Shown: positions 1 to 6,795 of the stretch, in pieces
How the letters are laid out: each line of letters begins with the position of its first letter
Position numbering within the stretch: the first letter of the stretch is position 1
NCBI RefSeq assembly: GCF_015235415.1
Contig: NZ_JADGLL010000001.1
Location: 124,001-188,000, forward strand
Length of the DNA stretch: 64,000 bases
Source of the DNA: Microbacterium paludicola
GTDB taxonomy: Bacteria > Actinomycetota > Actinomycetes > Actinomycetales > Microbacteriaceae
Direction of reading: 5' to 3'
Translations under genes and position numbers: made by a program
Notes under the pieces: generated by a model
Database searches by the model: none
What the model saw: the letters and a program-made list of their open reading frames with translations, nothing else
What the model was told of the DNA's origin: nothing

Positions 1-282
1 CCGTCCGCCGTGGGACAGCGCATCGCCGAGGCATCGCGGGAGCTCCTCGCGGGGGTCGACCTGCGCCTGCCGGTGCGGCTCATCGGGGTCCGCGCCGAGC
101 GCCTGCAGGCGGCCGGATCCGGCGGCGTCGCGCTGTGGGACGACGACGCCGACTGGAAGCGCCTGGAGGGGACGCTCGACGACGCCCTCGCGCGCTTCGG
201 GAAGGGCGCCGTGACGCGGGCGACGTTCCTCGGCCGGGACGAGCAGCGGCACCTGCCCTCGCATCCGCGGCCGGAGTCCTGA
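1..282 (+). CDS. dinB: DNA polymerase IV, C-terminal end (5' truncated by window)
   Basis: The frame is open from base 1 and ends at a stop at 280-282, giving the last 93 codons of a protein that starts outside the window. The segment LPVRLIGVRAERLQ followed by an acidic stretch and DALARFGKGAVTRATFL resembles the end of the little-finger (beta-clamp side) domain of Y-family polymerases in Actinobacteria, where a VRLLGV-like strand is typical. These enzymes copy past damaged template and are error-prone. The polymerase active-site part is not visible, so activity cannot be judged. No promoter can be assigned. Confidence 0.7.
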   Translation, partial: PSAVGQRIAEASRELLAGVDLRLPVRLIGVRAERLQAAGSGGVALWDDDADWKRLEGTLDDALARFGKGAVTRATFLGRDEQRHLPSHPRPES

Positions 283-367
283 TCCCGTCGCGGCGGCGTC
301 GCACGTCGATCGGCGCCGGCTCGGAAGAGAACTGACGCGGATCGACGAACCTCGGTACGGTGGTGAC

Positions 368-688
368 ATGCCCAACATCGCACTCGAGCTCGGCAAGATG
401 TCCGCCAACATCGGCGTGACCAGCAGCTACGGCGAGCAGCAGGACGTCGACGGCGTGCGGATCGTGCCCGTCGCCGCCACGTGGAGCGGCTTCGGCGGCG
501 GCTCGGACGAGTCGGGCAACGGCGGCGGTGGGGGTGGCGGCTTCTCCGCCCCGATCGGCGCGTACATCCGCCGCGGCGACACGCTCACCTTCGAGCCGAA
601 CCTCGTCTCGCTGCTGGCCGTGGCGATCCCCTTCGTGTGGGTCGCCGGCAGGGCGCTGTCGCGCATCATCCGTGCGCTCAAGAAGTAG
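368..688 (+). CDS. GerW/YtfJ-like protein with C-terminal membrane anchor
   Basis: 106-aa protein. An N-terminal alpha/beta part is followed by a glycine-rich linker with seven consecutive Gly around residues 54-60, then GAYIRRGDTLTFEP, and a hydrophobic C-terminal segment (about residues 80-97) ending in basic residues. This order matches the GerW (YtfJ) family, named from Bacillus spore germination but common in non-sporulating actinobacteria, where its role is unknown. A TACGGT box at 356-361 lies six bases before the ATG and there is no Shine-Dalgarno sequence, so the transcript is probably leaderless. The next gene probably overlaps its 3' end. Confidence 0.7.
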   Translation: MPNIALELGKMSANIGVTSSYGEQQDVDGVRIVPVAATWSGFGGGSDESGNGGGGGGGFSAPIGAYIRRGDTLTFEPNLVSLLAVAIPFVWVAGRALSRIIRALKK

Positions 689-1262
689 CGCACCGGATCC
701 GTTCGTCGCCGCGCACGACGACGCCTTCGCGGTCGTCGCCGACGCAGTCGCGCGCCTCGACTCGACAGCTCCTGTCGTCCTGATCGACGGCCGCAGCGGC
801 GGAGGCAAGACGACGCTGGCTCGACGGCTCGCCGACGAGTGGCCCCCCGCGGGGGAGCGGCCGCAGCTGGTGGCGCTCGACTCCTTCTATCCCGGCTGGG
901 ACGGATTGGCCGAGGCGACGCGGCTGACGCGCGAGTGGCTGCTCGTGCCGCACGCGGAGCACCGCGAGGCGCGGTGGCGCCGATTCGACTGGGACGTGCA
1001 GGCGTTCGCCGAGGAGCACGCCGTGGACGCTGAGCGCCCGCTCATCATCGAGGGATCCGGTTCGCTGACGGCGCAGGCGAAGCCGCTCGCGGATCTCACC
1101 GTCTGGGTGGACGCCCCGGAGTCGTCGCGCCGCATCCGCGCGCTCGATCGCGACGGCGACGCGTATGCGCCCCACTGGGAGCGGTGGGCCGCGCAGGAGG
1201 TCGAGCACATGGCGCGCCATTCCCCGCGGGCACTGGCGGACCTGGTGTTCGACCTGCCGTAG
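672..1262 (+). CDS. P-loop nucleoside/uridine-kinase-like ATP-binding protein
   Basis: About 196 aa. A Walker A motif GRSGGGKTTLA occurs near residue 41, followed by an ALDSFYPGWDGL segment (substrate side, like uridine kinases), LIIEGSGSLT in the Walker B position, and a lid-like stretch with DRDGDAYAPHWERW. Length and order fit the small P-loop kinases annotated as uridine-kinase-like in actinobacteria; the true substrate is unknown. The start is uncertain: I use the GTG at 672, which overlaps the previous gene by 17 bases. The open frame reaches further upstream, but that part reads as antisense-like Ser/Arg-rich sequence. It converges on the DUF2017 gene with only 9 bases between stops. 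Confidence 0.7.
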   Translation: MRSRSSAPDPFVAAHDDAFAVVADAVARLDSTAPVVLIDGRSGGGKTTLARRLADEWPPAGERPQLVALDSFYPGWDGLAEATRLTREWLLVPHAEHREARWRRFDWDVQAFAEEHAVDAERPLIIEGSGSLTAQAKPLADLTVWVDAPESSRRIRALDRDGDAYAPHWERWAAQEVEHMARHSPRALADLVFDLP

Positions 1263-1271
1263 GATCGTCGC

Positions 1272-1742
1272 TCAGAAGCCCTGCTCGGCCGTCTGCACGA
1301 GCAGTTCGAGACGGTACCCGAGCCAGTCGTAGACGCCATAGCGCGGGTCGTCGGGATCGCGGTCCTCATCGTCGTCGACGATGCCCAGCCGGTCGGCGAT
1401 CACGAGGCGCACCGCGGCGAGGGTGCGCATCCACGCGCGCAGCTGCGCGGCATCGACGGACACCTCGACCGGGGCGAGCTCATCCTCGTGCTCGATCGCG
1501 GCGAGACCGTCCAGCACGACGCGGGCGTCCTCGGCGCGACGACGCAGCAGGTCCGAGCGTGTCAGCGAGCGGAACTCGCGGGAGGCCTCGGCGTCCTCCG
1601 GATAGACATCCGGTGTGAGGCGCTCGAGCGCCGGATCCGGGATGGCCGGGCTGCTGCCGACGAGCTCGGCGAACTGTCCGAGCAGCTCGGCGAGATGCGT
1701 TGCCTCGATGCGCGTGAGCGTCAGGACGACGTGCTCGCTCAT
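1272..1742 (-). CDS. DUF2017 family protein
   Basis: 156 aa, start chosen at the ATG at 1742. That codon overlaps the clpS stop by four bases (ATGA), and upstream sequence in the frame is Arg-rich and unlike the family. The protein is largely alpha-helical and acidic, with LTRIEATHLAELLGQ near the N-terminus and a conserved-looking DWLGYRLELLVQ near the C-terminus. DUF2017 proteins are actinobacterial, of unknown function, and regularly sit next to clpS, as here; this suggests a role linked to ClpS or the Clp protease, but that is inference from position only. Confidence 0.8.
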   Translation of the reverse strand: MSEHVVLTLTRIEATHLAELLGQFAELVGSSPAIPDPALERLTPDVYPEDAEASREFRSLTRSDLLRRRAEDARVVLDGLAAIEHEDELAPVEVSVDAAQLRAWMRTLAAVRLVIADRLGIVDDDEDRDPDDPRYGVYDWLGYRLELLVQTAEQGF

Positions 1743-2038
1743 CCGACCGGTGCCTTCCGGACGGTGGCCCAGAGCCCGTAGTCGTGCATCGCCTGGGCGT
1801 GCAGCTCCATCTGCTCGCGCGCTCCCTCCGCGACCACCGCGTGGCCGTCGTGATGAACGGCGAGCATCAGCTGCGTCGCGCGGTCGATGCTGTACCCGAA
1901 GTACTCGCGGAACACGTGGACGACGTAGCTCATCAGGTTGACCGGGTCGTTCCACACGACGGTCTGCCAGGGGACATCCGGGCGGTGCAGCTCGTCGAGC
2001 CGGAGATCCTCACCGAGCTCGGGCAGGGACGTGCTCAC
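1739..2038 (-). CDS. clpS: ATP-dependent Clp protease adaptor ClpS
   Basis: 99 aa, using GTG at 2038. The core VVWNDPVNLMSYVVHVF and the later HHDGHAVVAEG and ELHAQAMHDYGLW segments are the ClpS fold signature; N-D around residue 30 and the downstream His belong to the N-degron binding pocket region. ClpS hands proteins with destabilising N-terminal residues to the ClpC/ClpA unfoldase for degradation by ClpP. Its start overlaps the stop of the upstream metallopeptidase (GTGA) and its stop overlaps the DUF2017 start (ATGA), so the three are translationally coupled. clpP1, clpP2 and clpX lie about 42 kb away in the same window. Confidence 0.92.
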   Translation of the reverse strand: MSTSLPELGEDLRLDELHRPDVPWQTVVWNDPVNLMSYVVHVFREYFGYSIDRATQLMLAVHHDGHAVVAEGAREQMELHAQAMHDYGLWATVRKAPVG

Positions 2039-2385
2039 GCCCACCCCAGCTCGTGCAGGCGCTCGTCGTCGATCCCGTAGAAGTGCGCGATCTCGTGTAC
2101 AAGGGTCGTGTGGATCTCGTCGCGCAGGTCGTCCTCCGTCTCGCACTGAGCGAGATGCGGTTCGCGGTACACGATGATGCGGTCCGGCAGCTCACCCATG
2201 CCGTAACGGTCGCGCTCGGTCAACGCGAGACCGTCATAGAGGCCGAGGAGATCGAGCGAGCCGTCTTCCGGCCGATCTTCGACGACGAAGACCACGTTGT
2301 CCAGGCCCTCGACCATGTCGTCGGGAAGGCGGTCGAGTTCGTCGATGACGAGACGCTCGAACGCATCGGCGTCCATGTCGATCAT
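2035..2385 (-). CDS. Zincin-like metallopeptidase (COG3824 / PF06262 type)
   Basis: 116 aa. The C-terminal half holds HEIAHFYGIDDERLHELGW, an HExxH zinc-binding helix with a third ligand candidate (Asp/His) seven to ten residues on, the arrangement of the short zincin-like family PF06262. N-terminal residues 5-40 (FERLVIDELDRLPDDMVEGLDNV) also fit that family. Substrate and physiological role are unknown. It is the first gene of the coupled group with clpS and DUF2017 and begins 23 bases downstream of tRNA-His, so it may share that transcript; no separate promoter is evident. Confidence 0.8.
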   Translation of the reverse strand: MIDMDADAFERLVIDELDRLPDDMVEGLDNVVFVVEDRPEDGSLDLLGLYDGLALTERDRYGMGELPDRIIVYREPHLAQCETEDDLRDEIHTTLVHEIAHFYGIDDERLHELGWA

Positions 2386-2407
2386 CGGAACATCCCCGCG
2401 GAATCAG

Positions 2408-2483
2408 TGGGGTGGCTGACGGGGCTTGAACCCGCGACCCCCGCGACCACAACGCGGTGCTCTACCAACTGAGCTACAGCCAC
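2408..2483 (-). tRNA. tRNA-His (GTG)
   Basis: On the minus strand the sequence folds as a cloverleaf: acceptor GTGGCTG/CAGCCAC, D arm GCTC-GAGC, anticodon stem CCGCG/CGCGG with loop TTGTGGT (anticodon GTG), and T arm GCGGG-TTCAAGC-CCCGT. The discriminator is C followed by an encoded CCA, and the base before position 1 is G, as required for the extra G(-1) of tRNA-His. Confidence 0.93.
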
Positions 2484-2489
2484 CGTGGC

Positions 2490-2505
2490 CCCCGATCGCT
2501 CGGGG
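2490..2505 (-). other. Small hairpin between orn and tRNA-His
   Basis: CCCCGA-GCGA-TCGGGG can form a 6-bp stem with a GNRA-type GCGA loop on the minus strand, 17 bases after the oligoribonuclease stop and six bases before tRNA-His. There is no T tract, so it may be a weak stop or a protective 3' end rather than a classical terminator. Confidence 0.35.
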
Positions 2506-2522
2506 ACAACCTCTTCATTCTG

Positions 2523-3149
2523 TCACACTTCTGAGGCGGACGACGACACGACCGACGAGGCGATCGCGCGGGCCGTGTCGCTCGTGGGGCCCGGTTCGGC
2601 GACGAAAACCGCACGCCGGTAGTACTCGAGTTCGCGGATCGACTCGAGGATGTCGGCGAGCGCACGGTGGCCGCCGTCCTTCGCCGGGGCGTGGATGTAC
2701 GCGCGCGGGAACCACCGGCGGGAGAGCTCCTTGACGCTCGAGACGTCGACGCTGCGGTAGTGAAGGTAGGTGTCCACCTGGGGCATGTACTTCGCGAGGA
2801 ACATGCGGTCGGTGCCGATGGTGTTTCCCGCGAGCGGCGCCTTCCGCTCCTGCGGTGCGAAGCGGCGGATGTACTCGAGCGACAGGCGCTCGGCCTCCTC
2901 GAGCGACACACCGCCGTCGAGCTCGTCGAGCAGCCCCGACTTCCGGTGCATCTGCGTCACGAACTCGCCCATGTTGTCGAGTGCTGCCTGCGACGGCTTG
3001 ATCACGACCTGGAAACCCGGATCCAGGATCCGCAGGTCGAAGTCGGTCACGACGATCGCGATCTCGACCAGCTCGTCGACCGCGAGGTCGAGGCCCGTCA
3101 TCTCGCAGTCGATCCAGACAAGCCGGTCGTTTTCGGAGGCGCCTACCAT
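2523..3149 (-). CDS. orn: Oligoribonuclease (DEDDh exonuclease)
   Basis: 208 aa. DEDDh exonuclease motifs appear in order: WIDCEMTGLD (first Asp 14 and Glu 16), an internal GNTIGTDRMFL segment carrying the second Asp, and KDGGHRALADILESI with the catalytic His and last Asp. The family degrades 2-5 nt RNA remnants (and pGpG) to mononucleotides in the cytoplasm. The C-terminus is about 20 residues longer than the E. coli protein and Ser-rich. A TAGGCT box (3156-3161 on the complementary strand) lies six bases before the ATG, suggesting leaderless transcription, even though GGAGGA also precedes the ATG directly. It lies between tRNA-Arg and tRNA-His. Confidence 0.93.
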   Translation of the reverse strand: MVGASENDRLVWIDCEMTGLDLAVDELVEIAIVVTDFDLRILDPGFQVVIKPSQAALDNMGEFVTQMHRKSGLLDELDGGVSLEEAERLSLEYIRRFAPQERKAPLAGNTIGTDRMFLAKYMPQVDTYLHYRSVDVSSVKELSRRWFPRAYIHAPAKDGGHRALADILESIRELEYYRRAVFVAEPGPTSDTARAIASSVVSSSASEV

Positions 3150-3194
3150 TCCTCCAGCCTAACGACGGGGGAGGACAGCGGCGGACGACGATGG

Positions 3195-3271
3195 TGGTCC
3201 CCCAAGTAGGATTCGAACCTACGACCGTTGGATTAGAAGTCCAATGCTCTGTCCAGCTGAGCTATTGGGGG
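3195..3271 (-). tRNA. tRNA-Arg (TCT)
   Basis: Cloverleaf on the minus strand: acceptor CCCCCAA/TTGGGGG, anticodon stem TTGGA/TCCAA with loop CTTCTAA (anticodon TCT), T arm GTAGG-TTCGAAT-CCTAC, discriminator A and an encoded CCA. Its first ten bases are also the last codons and stop of the HNH gene described at 3262-3774. Confidence 0.94.
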
Positions 3272-3774
3272 TCGTCAACCAGGGTACTCGGCTCGTCTGC
3301 GACACTCTGCGCGCGTAGTCGCGCCGACTTTCGTCGAGCATAGTCGCGGGCATATTCGCGTCGTCGTGTCGCGCAGGGTTCGCACACGCAGCCGCGGCGC
3401 CCTTTCGCTCCACCTCCGTGAGGGACGAGCCGGCGACCTCCGACTGGGGGTGGTGGTGGGAGGCTGACGCCCAGATCGAGGAGGTGGCGACGGAAGCCGC
3501 CTCGTCGCGCACCCCGCCGGCGGTGGCAGTTCGCGCAGACCACCTCGCACTTGCTGATCTCCTCGGCGATGGCTGCCCACGAGCGTGTCGAACCACCCAC
3601 CGCGCGACTCACGTCGAATCGCTTGTCGAACCCGGGAAGGTGATCGAAATCGAGCACCACCAGGTCGGCCTCGCCGCAATCGACGCAGGGGTGCTCGCGA
3701 AGGTACGCGATCATGCGCTCGAAGTTCAGGTGCCGATGCCGGGCCTGGATGGCATACCGCCTCTCTCTGTCCAT
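3262..3774 (-). CDS. HNH-type zinc-finger protein whose stop lies inside tRNA-Arg
   Basis: 170 aa. CVDCGEADLVVLDFDH and CEVVCANCHRRRG form the two CxxC pairs and central D-H pair of a small HNH fold near residues 30-85; the rest is basic and low in recognisable domains, with a second CEPC pair and an Arg-rich tail. HNH proteins of this sort are nicking or double-strand nucleases, but the substrate is not predictable. A TAATGT box at 3781-3786 (complement) sits six bases before the ATG, so it is probably leaderless. The final codons DDPQ plus TAG overlap tRNA-Arg by ten bases, which RNase P would cut off. Confidence 0.65.
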   Translation of the reverse strand: MDRERRYAIQARHRHLNFERMIAYLREHPCVDCGEADLVVLDFDHLPGFDKRFDVSRAVGGSTRSWAAIAEEISKCEVVCANCHRRRGARRGGFRRHLLDLGVSLPPPPPVGGRRLVPHGGGAKGRRGCVCEPCATRRREYARDYARRKSARLRAQSVADEPSTLVDDPQ

Positions 3775-3891
3775 GCGCCGACATTAGAACATACCTCCGA
3801 CATTGGGTGGAGGACTGAGTCGGTCGTTGTCAAGACCTTCCGGGCCGGCGATCTCAGGCGTAGCGTGCCATGCGGACGGAAGGAGTCGATG

Positions 3892-4104
3892 ATGACGACG
3901 ACGCACGCAGGACGCCTGTACGTGGCCTACGGGCCGGCCGGCGCGGTGGGCACGGTTCGCGAGGTCGACCGTGGGGTTTTCGCGGTCACCATGGCGGGAG
4001 CCGACTCGCCAGTGGGTAAGTACGAGGGGCTCGAGGTCGCGAAGAATGCCCTCGTCTCGCACCTGAAGCCCGGATCGGATCGCCCGGAGTTCCGCGAGCA
4101 CTGA
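3892..4104 (+). CDS. Conserved-looking small protein, function unknown
   Basis: 70 aa from the ATG at 3892; the ATG three bases earlier is also in frame, but AGGAG at 3881-3885 is better spaced for 3892. The sequence (RLYVAYGPAGAVGTVREVDRGVFAVTMAG) looks like a short beta-rich domain with alternating hydrophobic residues, followed by a KNALVSHLKPGS helix. I do not recognise a named family. A TAGCGT box at 3861-3866 may be the -10 element of a leadered promoter. It converges on the yczE-like gene 44 bases away. Confidence 0.6.
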   Translation: MTTTHAGRLYVAYGPAGAVGTVREVDRGVFAVTMAGADSPVGKYEGLEVAKNALVSHLKPGSDRPEFREH

Positions 4105-4148
4105 ACTGGGGAGCTCCCGCGCCCTGAGGTCGCGAGCGCCGAGTGCGC

Positions 4149-4751
4149 TCACGCAGGCGCGGGGAGGGCGCGCGGTGCGCGTGCCGTGTCGAGGAAGCGC
4201 AGCGCCACATCCACGCACGGCCCGATGAGCAGCGCGAAGGCGAGCGTGCCGATGCCGACCGTGCCGCCGAGCAGCCAGCCGAGGGCGAGGACGGTGAATT
4301 CGACCGTGATCCGCGCCCGCCACACGGGCCAGTCGTAACGGCGGTGAAGTCCGGTCATGAGGCCATCTCGAGGGCCGGGGCCGAACTGCGCCCCGATGTA
4401 CAGGCCGGAGGCGAACCCCACCAGGGCGATGCCGCCGAGGAGACAGGCCACCCGCCAGCCGAGCCCCTCCACGGGTGGCATCAGGTCGAGCGTGATCTGC
4501 ATCGCGGTGCCGACGAGCAGGATGTTCAGCACCGTCCCGACGCCGGGCCGCTGGCGCAAGGGGATCCAGAGGAGCAGCACGACCGCGCCGAGCAGATTGG
4601 CGACCCAGCCGATGCCGATGCCGGTGTGCAGCGAGATGCCCTCGGCGAGCACTGTCCACGGGTCGAGACCCAGGCCGGCCTCGACCGTCAGGGCGACGCC
4701 GGCGCCGTACAGCGGCAGGCCCAGGAGGAGTTGGATGATGCGGCGGGTCAT
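4149..4751 (-). CDS. yczE: YczE/YyaS-type integral membrane protein
   Basis: 200 aa, start at the ATG at 4751, overlapping the 53-aa gene upstream by four bases. Five or so hydrophobic segments; LLLGLPLYGAGVALTVEAGLG near the N-terminus and GLYIGAQFGPGPRDGLM in the middle are the hallmarks of the YczE (COG2364) family. Its function is unknown; in Bacillus the namesake gene influences surfactin and other secondary metabolism. It is divergently arranged with a MocR regulator at 4972, the known YczR-YczE genomic pairing. Confidence 0.8.
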   Translation of the reverse strand: MTRRIIQLLLGLPLYGAGVALTVEAGLGLDPWTVLAEGISLHTGIGIGWVANLLGAVVLLLWIPLRQRPGVGTVLNILLVGTAMQITLDLMPPVEGLGWRVACLLGGIALVGFASGLYIGAQFGPGPRDGLMTGLHRRYDWPVWRARITVEFTVLALGWLLGGTVGIGTLAFALLIGPCVDVALRFLDTARAPRALPAPA

Positions 4752-4909
4752 AGCGATCGATCTTCCGTGAGCGGGTGGCGGTCGGGCACGCGCAGGGGAT
4801 CCGTCGGGATCGCGCGGTGTCCGTCGCGGGCGACCTCTCGCAGCGTCGCCGCCACGGCGAGCGTCGAGAGCAGGCCGATCGCGACGAGGAGGGCGAGAAG
4901 GGTGGGCAT
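4748..4909 (-). CDS. Single-span 53-aa membrane peptide coupled to yczE
   Basis: ATG at 4909 to the TGA at 4748-4750, overlapping the yczE start. Residues 2-20 (PTLLALLVAIGLLSTLAVA) form one membrane helix; the rest is a polar cytoplasmic-type tail with several Arg and Asp. The ATG is 20 bases from the inverted repeat bound by the divergent regulator, so the two-gene unit should be under its control. I do not recognise the family. The 4-bp overlap and position argue for a real gene, though so short a frame could still be a leader peptide. Confidence 0.55.
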   Translation of the reverse strand: MPTLLALLVAIGLLSTLAVAATLREVARDGHRAIPTDPLRVPDRHPLTEDRSL

Positions 4910-4929
4910 GTTGAGAAGTCCACACCCGG

Positions 4930-4965
4930 ATTGGCCACTTGTGAAGAGTCCAATATGGCTAGAGT
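4930..4965. promoter_or_regulatory. Operator and leaderless promoter between yczE unit and MocR gene
   Basis: ATTGGCCACTT (4930-4940) and AAGAGTCCAAT (4944-4954) are inverted arms matching at 9 of 11 positions around a GTG spacer. A third, direct half-site-like word, TATGGCTAGAGT, follows. TAGAGT at 4960-4965 lies six bases before the regulator ATG and is its likely -10 element. MocR proteins commonly use both inverted and direct repeats in such divergent regions; autoregulation and control of the 4909-4149 unit are inferred. Confidence 0.6.
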
Positions 4966-4971
4966 GGATCC

Positions 4972-6405
4972 ATGGTTGACTCCCGACTCTCCGCTCGTGC
5001 GCTCGACGCTCTTCTCGGACCATGGCGCACGCGCGAGCCGGCCTACGAGGCGCTCGCAGACGCGATCCGGCTGCTCTGTCTCGACAACCGGATCGCTCCG
5101 GGCACCGCCCTGCCCGCCGAGCGTGAGCTCGCCGCGCGGCTCGGTCTGAGCCGCACAACCGTGGCGGCCGCGTACCGCAGCCTGCGCGGCTCGGGACACA
5201 TCGAGAGCGTGCGCGGCTCCGGCAGCATCACGCGCCCGCTCGGGCGGCGCGACCTCGGACGTGTGGCGGGCGACGAGGGGTCGATCGACCTGCAGCAGGC
5301 GAGCCCCGCCTCGTGGCCCGGGCTTGCGGCCGTGTACGCGGATGCGGCGGCGGACGCACCCTCGGTGGTCGCGCGCGCCGGCTACGACGTCTCGGGGCGG
5401 CGGGGGCTGCGCGAGGCGATCGCGCGGCGATACACGGAACGCGGCCTTCCCACCGAAGCCGCGCAGATCATGGTGACGAACGGCGCCCAGAGCGCCATCT
5501 CCCTGCTCGCGACGCTGCTCGTCGCGCGGGGCGACCGTGTGCTTCTCGAGACCCCCACCTACCCGCACGCGGCGGAGGCCTTCGCGCGGCAGGGTGCGCG
5601 CCTGGTCGGCGTCCCGGTCGCAGTGGGCGCCGGCTGGGATCTCGAACGCGCCGAGCACGCGATTCTGCGGTCACGGCCGACCGCGCTGTATCTCATGCCC
5701 GATTTCCACAACCCGACCGGTGAGTCGATGCCCGTTGAGACCCGGGTGCGGATCGCCGACCTCGCACGCTCCGTCGGTGCGATCGTGATCGTGGACGAGA
5801 CGACGGCGGAGCTGGGCCTCGACCGCGTCATCTCGCCCGCGCCGTTCGCCACGGTGGGCGGCGGCGACGGGGTGATCACGCTCGGCTCGCTCGGAAAGAC
5901 GGTCTGGGGCGGGTTGCGCATCGGCTGGATCCGGGCGGACATCGACATGATCCGGCGCCTCACTGCGGCGCGGCCGAGCACGGATCTGGGAACGCCGGAG
6001 TTCGAACAGGCGGTTGCCGAGCGGCTCATGCCGGCGATGCCGGAGATCCTTGCCCAGCGATCCGAGCTGCTGCGCGCGGGACGCGACGCCGCGGTCACGG
6101 CGCTGCGGCGCGACATCCCGGAGTGGGACGTGCCCGATGTCGGCGGCGGGGTCGCACTGTGGGTCGGGATCGGCGCGCCCCGGAGCTCGGCGTTGACCCT
6201 CGCGGCGCGCCGGCGAGGGCTGCTCCTGTCTGCGGGGCCGAGGTTCTCCATCGGTGGCGGTCACGAACGCCACATCCGGGTGCCGTTCACGGCGCCGGCG
6301 CCGGTGATCGAACGGGCGGCACTGCTGCTCGTCGAAGCGTGGCACGACGTCGCGGACATGGCGTTCGAACCCGGCGAGACGACGCCGCTCGACGCGGTCG
6401 TGTAG
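4972..6405 (+). CDS. MocR-family (GntR HTH + aminotransferase fold) regulator, YczR-like
   Basis: 477 aa. Residues about 25-95 form a GntR winged helix (ALPAERELAARLGLSRTTVAAAYRSL), followed by a fold-type I aminotransferase domain with the substrate/PLP landmarks GAQSAISLLATLL, DFHNPTGES, IVDETTAELGLD and the Schiff-base Lys in LGSLGKTVWGG. MocR proteins bind PLP or an adduct and switch genes; they are not usually true aminotransferases. The divergent partner encodes YczE, so the natural target is the 4909-4149 unit. Probably leaderless (TAGAGT six bases upstream). Confidence 0.88.
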   Translation: MVDSRLSARALDALLGPWRTREPAYEALADAIRLLCLDNRIAPGTALPAERELAARLGLSRTTVAAAYRSLRGSGHIESVRGSGSITRPLGRRDLGRVAGDEGSIDLQQASPASWPGLAAVYADAAADAPSVVARAGYDVSGRRGLREAIARRYTERGLPTEAAQIMVTNGAQSAISLLATLLVARGDRVLLETPTYPHAAEAFARQGARLVGVPVAVGAGWDLERAEHAILRSRPTALYLMPDFHNPTGESMPVETRVRIADLARSVGAIVIVDETTAELGLDRVISPAPFATVGGGDGVITLGSLGKTVWGGLRIGWIRADIDMIRRLTAARPSTDLGTPEFEQAVAERLMPAMPEILAQRSELLRAGRDAAVTALRRDIPEWDVPDVGGGVALWVGIGAPRSSALTLAARRRGLLLSAGPRFSIGGGHERHIRVPFTAPAPVIERAALLLVEAWHDVADMAFEPGETTPLDAVV

Positions 6406-6409
6406 CCGA

Positions 6410-6676
6410 TCAGGCCCGGAGGCTGGCGACCGCCTCGTCGGCCGACCAGAACTCGCCCACCTCGATGAAACGGTTGGTCGCGAGGTGCAGCCTCTCGGCG
6501 CGGAAGCGCATCCCGAGCGGGTGCTCGAGACGGCGGAGGTGCCCGATCACGCGGCCTTCACGCGTCGTGACACGCCACAGCGCGGCACCGGCGCGGACGA
6601 GGGTCTCGCGCCCGCGGATCTGCGGTGCGGCGATCGGGATCTCGGGAACGACTGCGGCCTGACCGGTGTTGTGCAT
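6410..6676 (-). CDS. Hypothetical protein, 88 aa
   Basis: ATG at 6676 to the stop at 6410-6412, converging on the MocR gene with four bases between stops. The protein looks globular: residues 25-50 (LVRAGAALWRVTTREGRVIG) could form beta strands, and the C-terminal FIEVGEFWSADEAVASL could be a helix. There are no cysteines and no membrane span. A Shine-Dalgarno-like GAGAGGAG lies about 6 bases before the ATG, with a TAGCGT box about 20 bases further up. Similar small proteins occur near tesB or msrA genes in relatives, but I cannot name a family. Confidence 0.6.
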   Translation of the reverse strand: MHNTGQAAVVPEIPIAAPQIRGRETLVRAGAALWRVTTREGRVIGHLRRLEHPLGMRFRAERLHLATNRFIEVGEFWSADEAVASLRA

Positions 6677-6795
6677 GAAGGCTCCTCTCCGCCCCCGACG
6701 CTAGGAGGGGCCACCGACATCCGCGCCGCGCGGTCCGGGCGGCGATCCGGCGTAGCGTGGAGCACGTGCCGCGGAAGCGGCGAGAGGAGTACGAC

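Noticed and set aside
3195..3774. Integrative element at tRNA-Arg
   Set aside because: Integration normally uses the 3' end of a tRNA gene; here the oddity is at the 5' end, no integrase is near, and no duplicated tRNA end was seen.
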